Source: Pinus tabuliformis (lineage: Eukaryota > Streptophyta > Pinopsida > Pinales > Pinaceae). Taken from it: a DNA stretch of 64,000 nucleotides. Made by a program: the position numbers and the translations under genes. Shown piece after piece: positions 36,028 through 46,881 of the stretch. Numbering within the stretch: the stretch's first letter is position 1; every line of letters begins with the position of its first letter. The stretch is from positions 367,173,781 through 367,237,780 of the forward strand of contig CM062814.1 of assembly GCA_031772625.1 (NCBI GenBank), given 5' to 3'. The notes under the pieces were generated by a model, which worked only from the letters and a program-made list of their open reading frames with translations, had not been told where the DNA came from and made no database searches.

Positions 36028-36934
36028 TCAACGAGTTTGAATAACCTTTAATTTCAGAAAAGCATCGAAACATATGACCACTATGGTCCAAATAAAAAAT
36101 ATTAAAACTGGTTTTTAAGGCGTCGTGAAAACAACTATGGTCCAAATAAAAAATATTAAAACAGGCTGGTAAAGATTGCAATTAACTACTTCCATGGAGG
36201 AACTTTCTGCGTTTTATTATTAATTAACATTAAATTTTTAAAATATAGTAAGTCTGAATTCAACGAGTTTGAATAACGTTTAATTTCGAAAATGTTTGAG
36301 GTCAGTTGACGAGCGCATCCCAATATTACAAGCCTGTAGACTATAGACCATGCTAGGGCAAAATATTGTAACGAAGAAATCTCTAGAAACTCTTCACACG
36401 AATTTACAAAGGAAACAATTTTGATACTAAAATGGAGAAGTTACTGAACATCAGCAGGAACAGAGAGTACACTATGGAATAACTGAAACGCTCCAGCTTT
36501 GGCAATCTGATCATCTGTTATTTATATAATGGAAAAAGTAATGGAAAAAAATCGCTGTTGTCATGCATTTCATGTGCAAAGCAGAATACCTGTAACACGT
36601 TCTTCTTCGCTCTTCGCTGGTTGCAGGGGGTTGCAGGGACTGAAATCTGAAGCGCGAATGGAGTTTATGGATCCGGGCATGTTGATGCGTGGGTAAACGT
36701 AAACGGCGGAGACGGCGGAGAGTTTAACTGCATTAATGGACGGTTGGTGCACTGGCCATTATGTCTCAAACCAGAGGCGGCGCCGGAGGCAGGGCAGAAA
36801 CGGACAGAGGCGGGCAGGAACGGATAGTTCATGAATCGATGTATGGCATCCATGCATCCATGGATGAGATGGGCTCTCTCGGTTACGTGGACTATAGCAT
36901 TAATGATGCTATAATCCATGAAATAGCACTTGCC
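36028..36934 (-). repeat. Right terminal inverted repeat of the giant MULE
   Basis: Reverse complement of 11939-12850 with few differences. The outer end repeats the hairpin (ggactatagcat with atgctataatcc at 36889-36917, one mismatch) and the terminal cacttgcc. The GC-rich patch (36600-36830) is shared as well. Confidence 0.92.
36520..36528 (-). promoter_or_regulatory. TATA box in the right TIR, facing inward
   Basis: TATATAAAT on the minus strand, 406 bp from the right end and the counterpart of the left-TIR box at 12350. It points at the second gene, whose ATG is about 1.1 kb downstream. Since both TIRs carry it, both genes probably share one promoter type. Confidence 0.5.
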
Positions 36935-36943
36935 CTTTCCCTT
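36935..36943 (+). repeat. Target site duplication, right copy
   Basis: Exact copy of ctttccctt at 11930-11938, placed directly after the right TIR. Confidence 0.85.
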
Positions 36944-37095
36944 CCTAACAACTCTAACTACACCACGATGCTCCCGTACCCTATTGGCCTATTTCTTTCA
37001 GTCTCGAGAGCACACTTTCCATTAGTAACACTCTAACTGGCCCATGATGCTCCCGTACCCTATTGGCCTATTTCTTTCTAGTTTCAAGAGCTTTC
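36944..37095 (+). repeat. Right part of the split minisatellite
   Basis: Two copies of a ~78-bp phrase with 'atgctcccgtaccctattgg' (about 36967 and 37045), in the same orientation as the left flank copy at ~11850. It represents the continuation of the target tract. Confidence 0.7.
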
Positions 37096-38513
37096 TGGTG
37101 AGAAAAATCCCATCAAGTCCGTATCTTGGAAGTATATCACCTACTCTAAAAAATTTCTTGAAATCTTGCATGTATATAACATGTATTAGAGGGGAAGTTT
37201 ATCCCCACCATCTTTATATTATTATCCTAATTCTAATTCTAATTTATATCTGTGTACACATTAATATTACCGCCACTTGCCACGTTGATGGTATCACTTA
37301 GGCACACCATCCAATCATGCCTAATGTTTTATTTCCATCAAGGTCAGATTCCGTTTACGTGTATCAATGAATTGTTTAGGTACATTTAACAGTCGGGAAG
37401 AACACGGGCCTTATATCATACGTTCGATGTAAATGACAGCGTGTTTTACATTTTTTTTGAAGGTATAAAATAATTACACCACCCACAAAATTTTATCTAA
37501 TTTAAAATAAAATTTATTTATATATAAAAATTAAACTACACCCTGTAAGATTAGTTAATTAAAATTATATAAAATTAAAACAATTAAATTAACTCATGTA
37601 AAATTAATTATTTTAAGTTATTTTATACATAATTAGTTGAATCTTTGTTTTTATTATTGAAACTTGATACTTAAAAAACACTTGGATTATTAAAAGCTCA
37701 TAGCTCAAGCTTACTATTCGAACCATAACTCAAGCTGACTATTCTAACTAATCTCTACCTAATTCTAAGAAAATTAGATCCAAAAATTTAAGAATAAAAC
37801 CGCCGAGACCTTTGACGAAGAGAGAGAGGCATTCTCGTAAATTAAGTTTCGCAGAGATTGTAGAACATTACGGACGAGTTGACTGAAAAAAGTTATGAAG
37901 CCTGACTGAAAAAAGTTATGAAGCCGTTTTTCGTTAATAGTGAGGGTGGCAAAAGCTTTCCCTATTTCGCTAATATGGAGTGAATTGCTTTTTAGTTGTG
38001 ATAGAGAGAATTTTTATTTGAATTATTTTAATGGCGTGAAGAAGGGTGAAAAGTGATAAGAATTTGGATAAAAAAATTTAAAAATTTTGTAGAGGTAGTG
38101 TTTGAATCATGTTTTTAAGAGTGAAAATTTATTATGCATTTTAAGATATTTAAAATTATAAATTTAACAATTTTTAATTTTTACTTAAATACTAATTTTT
38201 TTTAAATATGACCCAAATTTCCCTAACTTTTGATAAAAAGCATAATCATTACACTAACGCCATTTGATTACTGTAATTTGCAAAACAACTATGATTTCAG
38301 TAACATGGTTTGGTCATAGAAGCGTATTTTAACTTTGTTAGGTTGTAATTTTTACTATTTATATTTTTGCAGTGTTTCACGAGTTTTATGATGTTGATTC
38401 ATTTATAGTTCAAGAACATAATTTAAATAAAAAGGGCGCAGTATTTATCTATTTAGGGAGTTAGAAAAGCAATCTAAATTTAAAAAATTACCAGAGCTTC
38501 GAAAATTTCATCC
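37096..38513. other. AT-rich intergenic DNA, no gene seen
   Basis: No sustained frame or repeat. A short duplication 'gactgaaaaaagttatgaagcc' -like occurs at about 37880-37925. Confidence 0.5.
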
Positions 38514-38653
38514 TGCAACTGGCCAAATCTATCTTTTATGCCTTAAACTCCATGCTTGTGAAATTTTGAGCAAAGACATCGAATGCAACTGGCCAAATCT
38601 ATCTTTTATGCCTTAAACTCCATGCTTGTGAAATTTTGAGCAAAGACATCGAA
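38514..38653 (+). repeat. Perfect two-copy tandem duplication, 70 bp
   Basis: The unit from 'tgcaactggccaaatc' to 'gacatcgaa' is present twice with no visible difference, so the duplication is recent. Confidence 0.9.
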
Positions 38654-39205
38654 TGCGAGCCAATCATAGTGGGTGACCTATGTAAATGTCATATTAAACT
38701 ATTTTTCTAATCAGTTTTTTAATCTTTAATTCATGTTTCGTACGATTTTTCAACCTATTACGAAAAAACCCTTGGAATATTATGATGTTCGCAGCTCTAC
38801 CGCAATGAATTTGTAATGATACTGGCACACAGTCGTTGAGTGGTCACTATATTTATGGGTAATAATCTAAATATATTTATCCTTAACGACCTACCCGCGA
38901 GCCTAATATATCAAGTCTAATCCAAAAGCGTAAAAAAAAAAAATTGATTAACACACTACTTCATTTAATTGACTAATAAAAAGTCTTTGGAAGGTCTGTG
39001 TGATTGGAATTTGAAAAAGTCTTTACACAGTCTGTGTGATTGGAGTTTTGTAATGAAGCAGCAAGTTTTCTATGAAATTGTTTGAAAATGAAATTAAAAA
39101 TAAACAATAAAGCCAAAATTTGTTTGTGTGTTTAACGTTTATGGTATGACTATTAGTTTAGATTATTTAAATGATTTCAAGGTTTATTTCGTAGTTTTAA
39201 TAGGG
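38654..39205. other. AT-rich intergenic DNA
   Basis: No feature recognised besides a weak repeat of 'aagtcttt..agtctgtgtgattgga' at about 38980 and 39015. Confidence 0.45.
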
Positions 39206-39458
39206 AGTTGTTTATAATGCGACTTTTTGGAGATTCCGGTGACGAAATCCGGCGGAAGAAATTGAAGTTAAATCTTGATTTGTTGCAGTTAAAATGGTTT
39301 TTTAACTGCATATTTGGATTCAGCACCCTGAAAAACCCCTACGACGCTTTGATTGTGTAGAAACTAGCTATCAAACTTGCGATTTCAATAAATTGCTGCG
39401 GATTTTGACCGGAAAAACCTACCAGAAAAGCTTTCAAAAAATCGCATTATAGACAACT
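39206..39458. mobile_element. MITE-like element with ~25-bp terminal inverted repeats
   Basis: The left end agttgtttataatgcgactt is mirrored at the right end (reverse complement: agttgtctataatgcgattt), giving a 253-bp non-coding element. The interior contains 'ccggtgacgaaatccgg' and 'gaccggaaaaacc', so complementarity continues patchily inward. No clear target duplication was seen, so the superfamily is not assigned. Confidence 0.55.
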
Positions 39459-40547
39459 GCGTTTCGTCCATCTACTTTTTCATTTTGATTTTAAATTACT
39501 TTTTTAAATTGGATCCTTTGCTTTATTATTTTTTCATTCTCTAATTTTTTAGTAATATTTAATTAATTTTATTGTAAAATTTAATAGATTTTTTTAGTAA
39601 TATTTAATTAATTTTGTTGTAAAATTTAATAGATTTTGTTGTTATGAAATTTATATAATCCTAACCTTTAAGAATCTTCAATACACTAAATTCACTTACG
39701 CGTTAAAAAAATAAGCTCGTTTTAATGAATAACAAACGGCTATTTCATAAAAATAATTATTACAAAATAGTTAGTGTCGAATAATGATTTGTTACAGATT
39801 CCAATTGTATATATATAAAAACTCATTTTCTCTTCAATTTATTCCCAAATTATTCCCAAATTACAGCTCGCTCGATATTAAATGCAAATTAAATGGTCGA
39901 ATAATGACGACCATTTAGCGTGGCGATTGAATATGGTGTTCCTTGTGAAGAACGGTCGCGGTCGTTTGGCAACATTGGAGCCTCGCCCTACAGACCTTCC
40001 CAAGTGCTAGATAGAGAGAAAAGGAAATATTAATAACCAGATCAGAATATGGTGTTCCTTGTGAAGAATGGTCGCGGTCCTTTGGCAACATTGGAGCCTC
40101 CCCTTGCAGACCTTCCCAAGTGCTAGAGAGAAGGAGATGTCAATAACCAAATCAGAATACTTCACGAGTGCAAGGATCTGAACACATTGAGGGATCTGTA
40201 TTGATTTAAAATCTACGGCCATCAGTGGGGTAGTTAAAATAAGCCTCAAACATGTAGGCGAACTGTGTTTTTTATTCGTGGGATTGCTAACGGCACATGA
40301 TAGGTTAGGATTGTCTTTTCCTTTTTGTAGGATTGTCATTTTGGGATATTGAATTTAAGTTAATTTTCGTTAAAAAAAACTATACCCATGAGATTTTTTA
40401 ATAATAAAATTGGAATAGGAATTTTTGGAGAATTGGAAATTTCTTTCCACGGATTGGATTTAGATTCAGTGCCATTATTTTATAAATATTACACATTAAT
40501 AATTATGTGTATGATTATTTTATAAATGTTACAATTTGACAAGTTTT
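39459..40547. other. Intergenic DNA with 52-bp and 116-bp tandem duplications
   Basis: 'tagtaatatttaattaattt' recurs at about 39549 and 39595. From 39931 and 40047 a 116-bp unit ('atatggtgttccttgtgaag' to 'aataaccagatcag') is duplicated with about ten differences. No gene is supported; the minus-strand frame over the second duplication matches nothing known to me. Confidence 0.6.
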
Positions 40548-41327
40548 GGTTACTTGGTGCAAGGGCTAGGAGTGATGATTCAGATTATGTGATTCATTTC
40601 ACTCATTTCAATCCCACTTCTTCACCCCTCTGAGCATCACCCGATGCAATGAGTGCTAAGTAAACTATTCAAAAATCATGAGAAATTAGTGTTACCTCTC
40701 ATTGAAATGGTCATAGATGAATGACTTACTTAATGCAGTTGAATCACAAAAAAAGATATGTGATGTGCGAAAACCCCTCAATACTTAAATTCAAAAAGAG
40801 TGAACGGAACTCTACTTGAATGGTTCATGAGGCACAATACTTGCTAAGGTTTTGCAAATGAGGTAGCAAGCTAAGTGGGCTTGATTATGGGGAAAGCTCC
40901 ACAGCTAAGTGCGTTTGTGCCAAAGGCGATTTGGGATGGGTGACCTCTCAGAAAGTCTTGGTTACTGGGTGCAAGCCTCGAGAGTGATGATTGACGTTAT
41001 GTGATTCATTTCACTAGTTTCAGTCCCACTTTTTCATTGTGTGATCATCACCCGATAATCAATGCATAATCTCAAGGTTTTGTCTTTCTTCCCAACAAAT
41101 AGTGGGTATTTAATCTGAAGTCACGTTACGGGTTGAACATCCGGAGCTCCATGTGACCTTGCATGCCCATATCTAACAGTTGTGTAACATATTTAAGTGT
41201 TTTAATCATAAATGAAAACTTTAAACTCTGTATCCGCCACCCTGTGTATAATTAATATAATTCGGGTTTTCTTTCAATACTGTAATGATTTCTTATTTTC
41301 CGTTTAATAGGTGTGTAGTGTGTTACA
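40548..41327 (+). mobile_element. LTR region of the gypsy relic, with internal duplication and 5S-like segment
   Basis: It lies directly upstream of a primer binding site and ends '...gtgttaca'. A ~105-bp piece ('ttggttactt/gggtgcaag', 'gtgattcatttcact', 'catcacccgat') is present at about 40553 and again at about 40967, flanking the 5S-like stretch. The LTR start was not found, so the left limit is the start of the first duplicate. Confidence 0.5.
40895..40959 (+). other. 5S rRNA-derived segment with intact C-box-like gggatgggtgacc
   Basis: 40895-40945 aligns without gaps to the central part of plant 5S rRNA as I remember it, with about two thirds identity. The strongest block is ggatgggtgacctc, which covers the internal RNA polymerase III C box. 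Such 5S-like LTR segments are known from Cassandra-type plant elements. This is not a 5S gene: the ends are missing and the A box is altered. Confidence 0.6.
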
Positions 41328-41329
41328 AA

Positions 41330-41341
41330 TGGTATCGGAGC
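41330..41341 (+). other. Retrotransposon primer binding site (initiator Met-tRNA type)
   Basis: tggtatcggagc differs at one base from the usual plant tggtatcagagc, complementary to the 3' end of initiator Met-tRNA. It follows the LTR end by two bases and precedes gag, as expected. Confidence 0.8.
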
Positions 41342-41426
41342 TTAGGTTCGTACATTGAGACACTTTGGGAATTATATGTACATGAAATGGATGTGATTTC
41401 TTAAAATTAACTAAGTAAATATCTAT

Positions 41427-43350
41427 GTGAACAAAGAGACCTGTAGCAATACAAAAAGGGTCAAAATGCAGAGAAGCCCACGACCACCAAACCCGCCAGA
41501 AACAACTTATGTGAATGCTAACCCTGATATTTGGATACCGCTGGGAGAAGAATCGCGTCGAGCTAATGATGTCTTATTCGAAACCGTTCAACAACTACGT
41601 GCTCAGTTGACCAATTTAAGAATAGACAATGAACGACTACGACTATAACATGAGAGAATTCTAAGAAGTCTATCGAATCGAGAAGAAAATGTTGAGTCAC
41701 CTGAAAAACATGGAGAAGATGAATAAGGATGCTCATATAATGTTTCTGATCAACGCAAAACAAAAAGATGAAAATCTGAATTACAAGGAGAATATAAAAA
41801 AATTAAACCATCACTCTTTGAGGGGGAATCCAAAGAAGCAGCTGAAGCTTGGTTAATTGATATGAGCAAATATTTTCAGATTTATGATTACACTGATAAA
41901 ATGAAAGCACGTTTGGCAGTTTATCATTAAGGGGTAAGGCTACCTTTTGGTGGGAAGAAATCAAAACAGTAAGGGAAATTAATGAAGAACATGTTACCTG
42001 GAAATAGTTTCAAATGCATTTCAAGGATAAATATCTGACCGAAAGTTATTATAACAAAAAAGCAAAGGAATTTCACGACTTAAGATTGGGAACCTTAACC
42101 ATGGACGATTATGTAAAACGATTCACCTCCCTGCTGCGTTATGTGCCTTATATGCAAGAAAAAAAGACCAAAATTCATCATTTCATCAGTAGCCTACCCA
42201 ATTTTATGAAGGAGGAGCTTGAATTCGACTACCCAAGGACAATGGATGATGTAGTGTGGAAAGCCATCATCTGCTAGCACGAAATGAAATAGAAAAATGA
42301 GGGACCTAAATGTACAACAAAACCTCTCAGTGAATTCCCAGTAAGGAACCAACCCAAAGTTGCATATTCTGAAAATAGACAGTGAGAAGGAGCTAATAAA
42401 TCAGTTAATGACCAGCGGTCAAAGCCACCGCTGCAATGTTGGGGATGTGAAGAACCCCACTATTACAAAAATTGCCCGCATAAAGCAAGAACGGAACAAC
42501 TATCAAATATGTAGGAAGGATCCACGGTCATAGAAGTGGCGAGGAGCATGCCTAGAATTAATGTTGCTTTGGATGACCATCAAGTAGAATACCAACCCAC
42601 CATGATCGAATGTGAAGGTACGATCGCTAAGCAGCCTGTCTCTGTTTTGTTTGATCCCGGTGCTAGCCTAAGCTATATTAGTCCTAAGGTGGTAGAAAAA
42701 TCTCAACTGCAGAGCAGTGAGTTTCCAAGACCTTGGTTAGTCTAGTTAGCCACTAGAACAAAAACAAGGGTAGTTGCAGAAGAAGAACGTTGTCCTATAA
42801 CAATCTCACAACTACCCATTCATGTTGATCTTAATATACTTCCTTTGGGTTCATTCGACATTTTAATCGGGATGGATTGGTTGGAAAAATGTTGGTCTCT
42901 AATTGACTGCAAGCAGAAAACCATCAGTTTTATCACTGAATCAGGACAAAGGAAGGAACCTCAAGGAATCAAGGCAAGTACCAAACTGCGTCCTATTACT
43001 GCTAGTGAGCTAGGAAGATGTATTAGGAAGGGTTGTCAGATATATGTTGTCCAGGTGAGATATACGAACACCAAAAAGAAAATGATCTTCTTGGAAAACA
43101 TTCTTGTCATTCAAGAATTTGTTGATGTATTTCTAGAATTGATGTCTGGATTACCACCCAAACGTGATATCTATTTCACCATTGAACTAATTCTGGGTGC
43201 AGGCCCTGTATCCAGGGTCCCTTATCACATGAGCATACCTAAGTTAACAGAAGTCAAAATGTAGCTCCAAGAGCTTTTGGATAAAAAGTATAGAAGAAAG
43301 ATGGAACCTTGAGATTATGCATCGATTATCATCAGTTGAATCCCAAAAAA
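41427..43350 (+). pseudogene. Ty3/gypsy gag-protease-RT relic, truncated
   Basis: Reading in order with frame changes: gag N-terminus (41427-41648), gag core (SLFEGESKEAAEAWL near 41815; YYNKKAKEFHDL, LLRYVPYMQ, FISSLP at 42044-42200), zinc knuckle CWGCEEPHYYKNCPH (~42437-42481), and protease FDPGASLSYI (~42651) where D-T/S-G is D-P-G. Then come the protease tail FDILIGMDWL (~42857) and the start of reverse transcriptase (SGLPPKRDI, PVSRVPYHMS, LQELLDKKY, then LRLCIDYHQLNPK at ~43309-43347 after a deletion). Everything after this is missing. The RT entry resembles the Tekay/Del chromovirus type. At least five stops and several frameshifts make it inactive. Confidence 0.85.
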
Positions 43351-43655
43351 TGATATATGATATTTAATAAATGTTACACATTGATAGTTACAATATGTTT
43401 CTATAGATTTTAATCCAAACAAATAATTAAAAGAAAAATTATTCATCTTCCTTATTACATCAGATTAACTATTATTATTAATACAATTATTTTATAAATA
43501 TCACAAATTGACAATTATAATAATCAAACTAACATAATTTTTAACACAGATTTTAATTATAAATTATATATTAATTTATTAAATTTAAAATTTACAATAA
43601 ATATAATATTTATAATAACTAATCAAACCAGACTTTGTTTTAAATAATTTAAAAA
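43351..43655. other. AT-rich spacer after the truncated gypsy element
   Basis: No signal except the start of the 15-bp target duplication of the next element at its right edge. Confidence 0.5.
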
Positions 43656-43670
43656 ATAATACTTTATCTA
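43656..43670 (+). repeat. Target site duplication of the hammerhead element, left copy
   Basis: ataatactttatcta is repeated exactly at 44853-44867, on both sides of the inverted-repeat element. Fifteen bp points to retrotransposition or staggered cleavage rather than a common cut-and-paste family. Confidence 0.75.
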
Positions 43671-43742
43671 TGGTTGAATTGAGGCTTCTGTGATCCATAA
43701 CAATTATCAGAAGAAATTTCGGCGTAAATCACATTCAGAAAA

Positions 43743-43797
43743 TCAAAGTCGACGCGTTTCGAACCAACCAGTGTGGTTCATCGTCAGGACGAGTTGA
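43743..43797 (-). ncRNA. Hammerhead ribozyme, type I, minus strand
   Basis: Exact structural counterpart of the plus-strand motif at 44763-44817. Core CTGACGA is the complement of 43781-43787, the GAAA core of 43757-43760, and the cleavage triplet GTC of 43751-43753. The core is fully conserved, so this copy should also be able to self-cleave. Confidence 0.8.
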
Positions 43798-43947
43798 AGA
43801 AACAGATCCAGCTTTGCATGTTAAATAGTCTGTGCAGAGCCTCCAACGGCTAACTTGACCAACGGCTAATTTTGACTTAGGGATCAAAGTCAACAAACCA
43901 TTTTTATAATTTTAAAGGAAGTTAGTTAATTCGGTGACCATACCTTT

Positions 43948-43999
<52 letters not shown>

Positions 44000-44762
44000 A
44001 TCAGTGTTTAAGTTAATAGTTAGTTAAAAAGGTACCATTTAATAATTAATAATTATAAGTTATTTGTAACTTAAATCGGATTTAGTTATATGGAAGAAAT
44101 TTAATATAATAGTTAGTTAAAATAAATATATAGTGGAATGAGAAAATAATAAAAATTAAATTAAATAAATAAATAAAATAAATAAAAATTAATTATAACG
44201 TAGCTGGTAAAGGTTAAAGTTAAAAAAAATAAAAAATAAATAAAAATAAAATAAAATAACATAAAAAATAAAAAATAAAAAATAAAAATAAAAATAAATA
44301 AATAAATTAATTAATTAATTAATTAATTAATTAATTAAAAATAAATAAATAAATAAATACATAAAAATAATACATAAATAAATATATCAGAATAAAATAA
44401 AAATAAAATAAAATAATGATAATACTACAAATATATATGTATAAATAAAAAAAAAAAAAAACAACAACAACACAAAATAAAAAGGAGAAGGACATGAAAA
44501 AGACCATTAGAAGACCAGAGAGCAAGAACGATAAATCCTAGAAGGAAGGAAAAGACAGGGCTCCAGGGGGAACAACGAAAGCTCGAAAGGATAAAAAGGG
44601 TGGGTTGGGGGGGGGGGGGGGGGGGGGGGAAGAAAGACTAGGAAAAAAGGGCAGGGATCCAACAACTACTGATCTTTCAGTCGTCATCTCTATTGAGATT
44701 GTTAGGCCTCCTTTTGGAGGCTCTCCGCAGACTATTTAACATGCAAAGCTGGATCTGTTTCT

Positions 44763-44817
44763 TCAACTCGTCCTGACGATGAACCACACTGGTTGGTTCG
44801 AAACGCGTCGACTTTGA
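44763..44817 (+). ncRNA. Hammerhead ribozyme, type I, plus strand
   Basis: Seen directly: conserved core CTGACGA at 44773-44779; stem II gaacca (44781-44786) pairing with tggttc (44794-44799) around a 7-base loop; core GAAA at 44800-44803; and cleavage triplet GTC at 44807-44809. Stem III is minimal, a C-G pair next to the core A-U pair with a two-base loop. Stem I pairs gtc (44770-44772) with gac (44810-44812) and, after an internal loop, tcaa (44763-44766) with ttga (44814-44817). A very short stem III is the known form in Penelope-type elements, where dimers or tandem copies help cleavage. Confidence 0.85.
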
Positions 44818-44867
44818 TTTTCTGAATGTGATTTACGCCGAAATTTCTTCTGATAATACTTTATCTA

Positions 44868-46881
44868 AACAAATTCCTTACATCTCAAAACTTTCAGCTT
44901 GAATGGTACAAATATTAATAAGTACCATAGGCAAGTGCTATCTCCACCTCCATAGAAACATAAATGCTACGTCCTTACAGGTGAGATCCCCTCCTCCTTA
45001 TTTCATCGCATGTTCCATCTCGCGACCCAACCATGCATCCATCATATGTTACATGTTACATCTTGCGACCCGACTATGCATCCATCTCCAACCTCAGGGG
45101 ATTACATCTCACCAAGCTTCGGCAACTTGTCGTTTGCCGTGTTTCTGCCCGTCTAGCTGCCCGCCTCCACTGTAGCGACGACTTAGGGGTATTAATCGCA
45201 TTTAATGGAATTAGTGCTCGCCACTATCCTTGTGTCTTCCATTTAACAACTCAGCTATACTTCAAGCTTGAACGTGGAAGCCTCGGGACAAGACATAGAT
45301 CACAGGTTCGACCCTCATAAATGCGTTACCAACCACCCTTTTTCTCAAATCCAAAATCCCGACAATTCAACCATTGAACAAATTCCCAAGGAGCTTTGGT
45401 GAACAAACGTTACAAAGGGTGATCCCCGCAGTGCATGCAGTGCCCTGTCTACTTTGAAACAGGTATTTCTCGGTTAATCCGCCTGTGTTTTTGTAAAACA
45501 TGCTTAGCCTGCAAATAAGTAATGTGATAAGTTATAACATACATAAGTCAAAACGTGATGCCCATCTTTTGAGTGAATGATATGAACATGATCAATTTTT
45601 AGAATTTATAATCATTCTAATGAAACAAAAGTAAAAGATAAGAGATGTTTCTTTTGGGAAAGAAGACGAAACCAATAGGTTGCCAATAGTGCCTTGATTT
45701 TCAATGGAGTTTCCATGAATTTAAGGTGAAGTTTTAGATCCCTGGATTCTAGTTTTCGATGGTACCCAACTAAGGGCTGGGTTCTATTGTTGTTGTTTTC
45801 CACTCTCCATACTTTTCATATACATCCAATGACTTGTCTCTAGCGTTCAACTTTCCATAAGGCAGATTCTGGGCCGCAAGTGGCAGTCTTCAGTTTGCAG
45901 GAGGCAAATTCCAAATCCTGAGGTAAACTTGTATCGTTTTGGTAAACATATTTCTACTCAGGAAACTCCCAACAAACCCGATTTAAAGTTGAATAGTACT
46001 CAAACCCATACCAAGAGTTGCAACTGCACCTGCACCTTTGAACCCTAGCAAAAGGATTTTAATTTTTGTTATTTGAGTCAGATTTCAAACACATGGATAG
46101 GAGTTTGGAGACATTTTGGTATCAAGTTTGGCCGAGGAAGGTGTTGAAAGACATATTCTGGAATTGGGAGTTTCCAGAACAATTTGGAGGCATGTGATAA
46201 GAGTGTTCAAGTGGTTATTCTGTGGATGGCACATGGGAAACTTTACTCTTTGGAGGCAGAAGCATAGAAACTGTCGTGACATATTTTGAACGCATCTGTT
46301 AACTAGGGTGAAATTCAGTACATGGTGCGGCTTATCATGGTGTGTGATGCAAAGACAAACTTAAGGAAATTTATCTGGGAGTAACTTTATATACATACCT
46401 CACTTCTTGGAAAATAGAACATATCTCACTAAAAGGAGATGAAAGTGGTCAAACTGATAATCGAGAAGATATTTTGATCTTTGAAAATTTGCAGACTGAT
46501 TGCAGATGCTGTGTAAGTTTATTTTGGCATTTCTGCAAGATGCTACGGTCCCGAAATGCGATGATCGTTTACATGCTCAATTGTGAGGCATACAAAAAGG
46601 CTTATTCCCAATGCTAGTATGAGTGCCTTGATGGTTAGTTACCAGACAAACTCTGTTGTTTAAATCTGTTAGGATTAGGAAAGTATAAGATATTTCCTGT
46701 AATCACTCAGGTCTTATATATAATATGACTGCACCATATATAAGGGACTTTAATTTTAGAAATAAAGGAAGTATCAATTTAAAGAGAACAATATACTTTG
46801 CAGAAAAAGTTAACTGGACCAATATAACTGGCAACACAAATAACCCATGACAACACTCGTTGATAAATTTAGTGCCCATAC
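44868..46881. other. Intergenic DNA, no gene supported
   Basis: Moderately GC-rich at 44960-45330, with a short duplication of 'gcgacccaaccatgcatcc' -like sequence (45019 and 45066). The remainder is mixed-composition DNA with short frames on both strands and no recognised domain. Part may be intron or flank of the phosphatase fragment that follows on the minus strand. Confidence 0.45.

Larger units (their letters stand above)
11939..36934. mobile_element. Giant (about 25 kb) Mutator-like element with two convergent genes and satellite arrays
   Basis: The element is 24,996 bp from ggcaagtgct... to ...cacttgcc. It has TIRs of 912 bp (left) and 907 bp (right) and a perfect 9-bp target duplication. 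Inside are: a MULE transposase gene (+, 18578-22150); an intact second gene (-, 33596-35394); a 36-bp satellite (23046-25772); a ~446-bp array (27689-32495); and a GC-richer island with one open frame (16690-18060). The two genes converge from opposite TIRs, the plan of maize MuDR, which carries mudrA and mudrB in under 5 kb. The size is exceptional for a MULE. High TIR similarity and intact coding sequence suggest a fairly recent insertion. The transposase frame has one premature stop, so autonomy of this copy is uncertain. Confidence 0.88.
43671..44852. mobile_element. Compact non-autonomous retroelement with inverted, hammerhead-bearing repeats (Penelope-like)
   Basis: The element is about 1.2 kb with a 15-bp direct repeat at its edges. 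Inverted repeats of 143 bp (43704-43846 and 44714-44856, the last overlapping the right target copy) each contain a hammerhead ribozyme, with self-cleaving strands pointing outward in opposite directions. The interior has no gene: (AT)n at 43951-43996, AAT/TTAA-rich simple repeats (44090-44455), a purine-rich part and a G run of about 20 near 44610. Penelope-like elements carry hammerheads in their pseudo-LTRs and occur inverted or in tandem, which fits best. Penelope GIY-YIG relics are present at 9.2-10.6 kb, a possible source of enzymes for this family. Confidence 0.75.

Noticed and set aside
36570..37036. Short open frames in the right TIR (and 11903-12308 in the left)
   Set aside because: Mirror-image frames of the GC-rich TIR part. 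The TIR explains the conservation, and neither frame has an obvious start or product.
40007..40339. 110-codon minus-strand frame
   Set aside because: It overlies a 116-bp tandem duplication and matches no family; coding is unlikely.
45241..45330. Possible tRNA-derived SINE head (ggttcgaccct, B-box-like)
   Set aside because: Only the B box is convincing. No tRNA fold, tail or target duplication was found.
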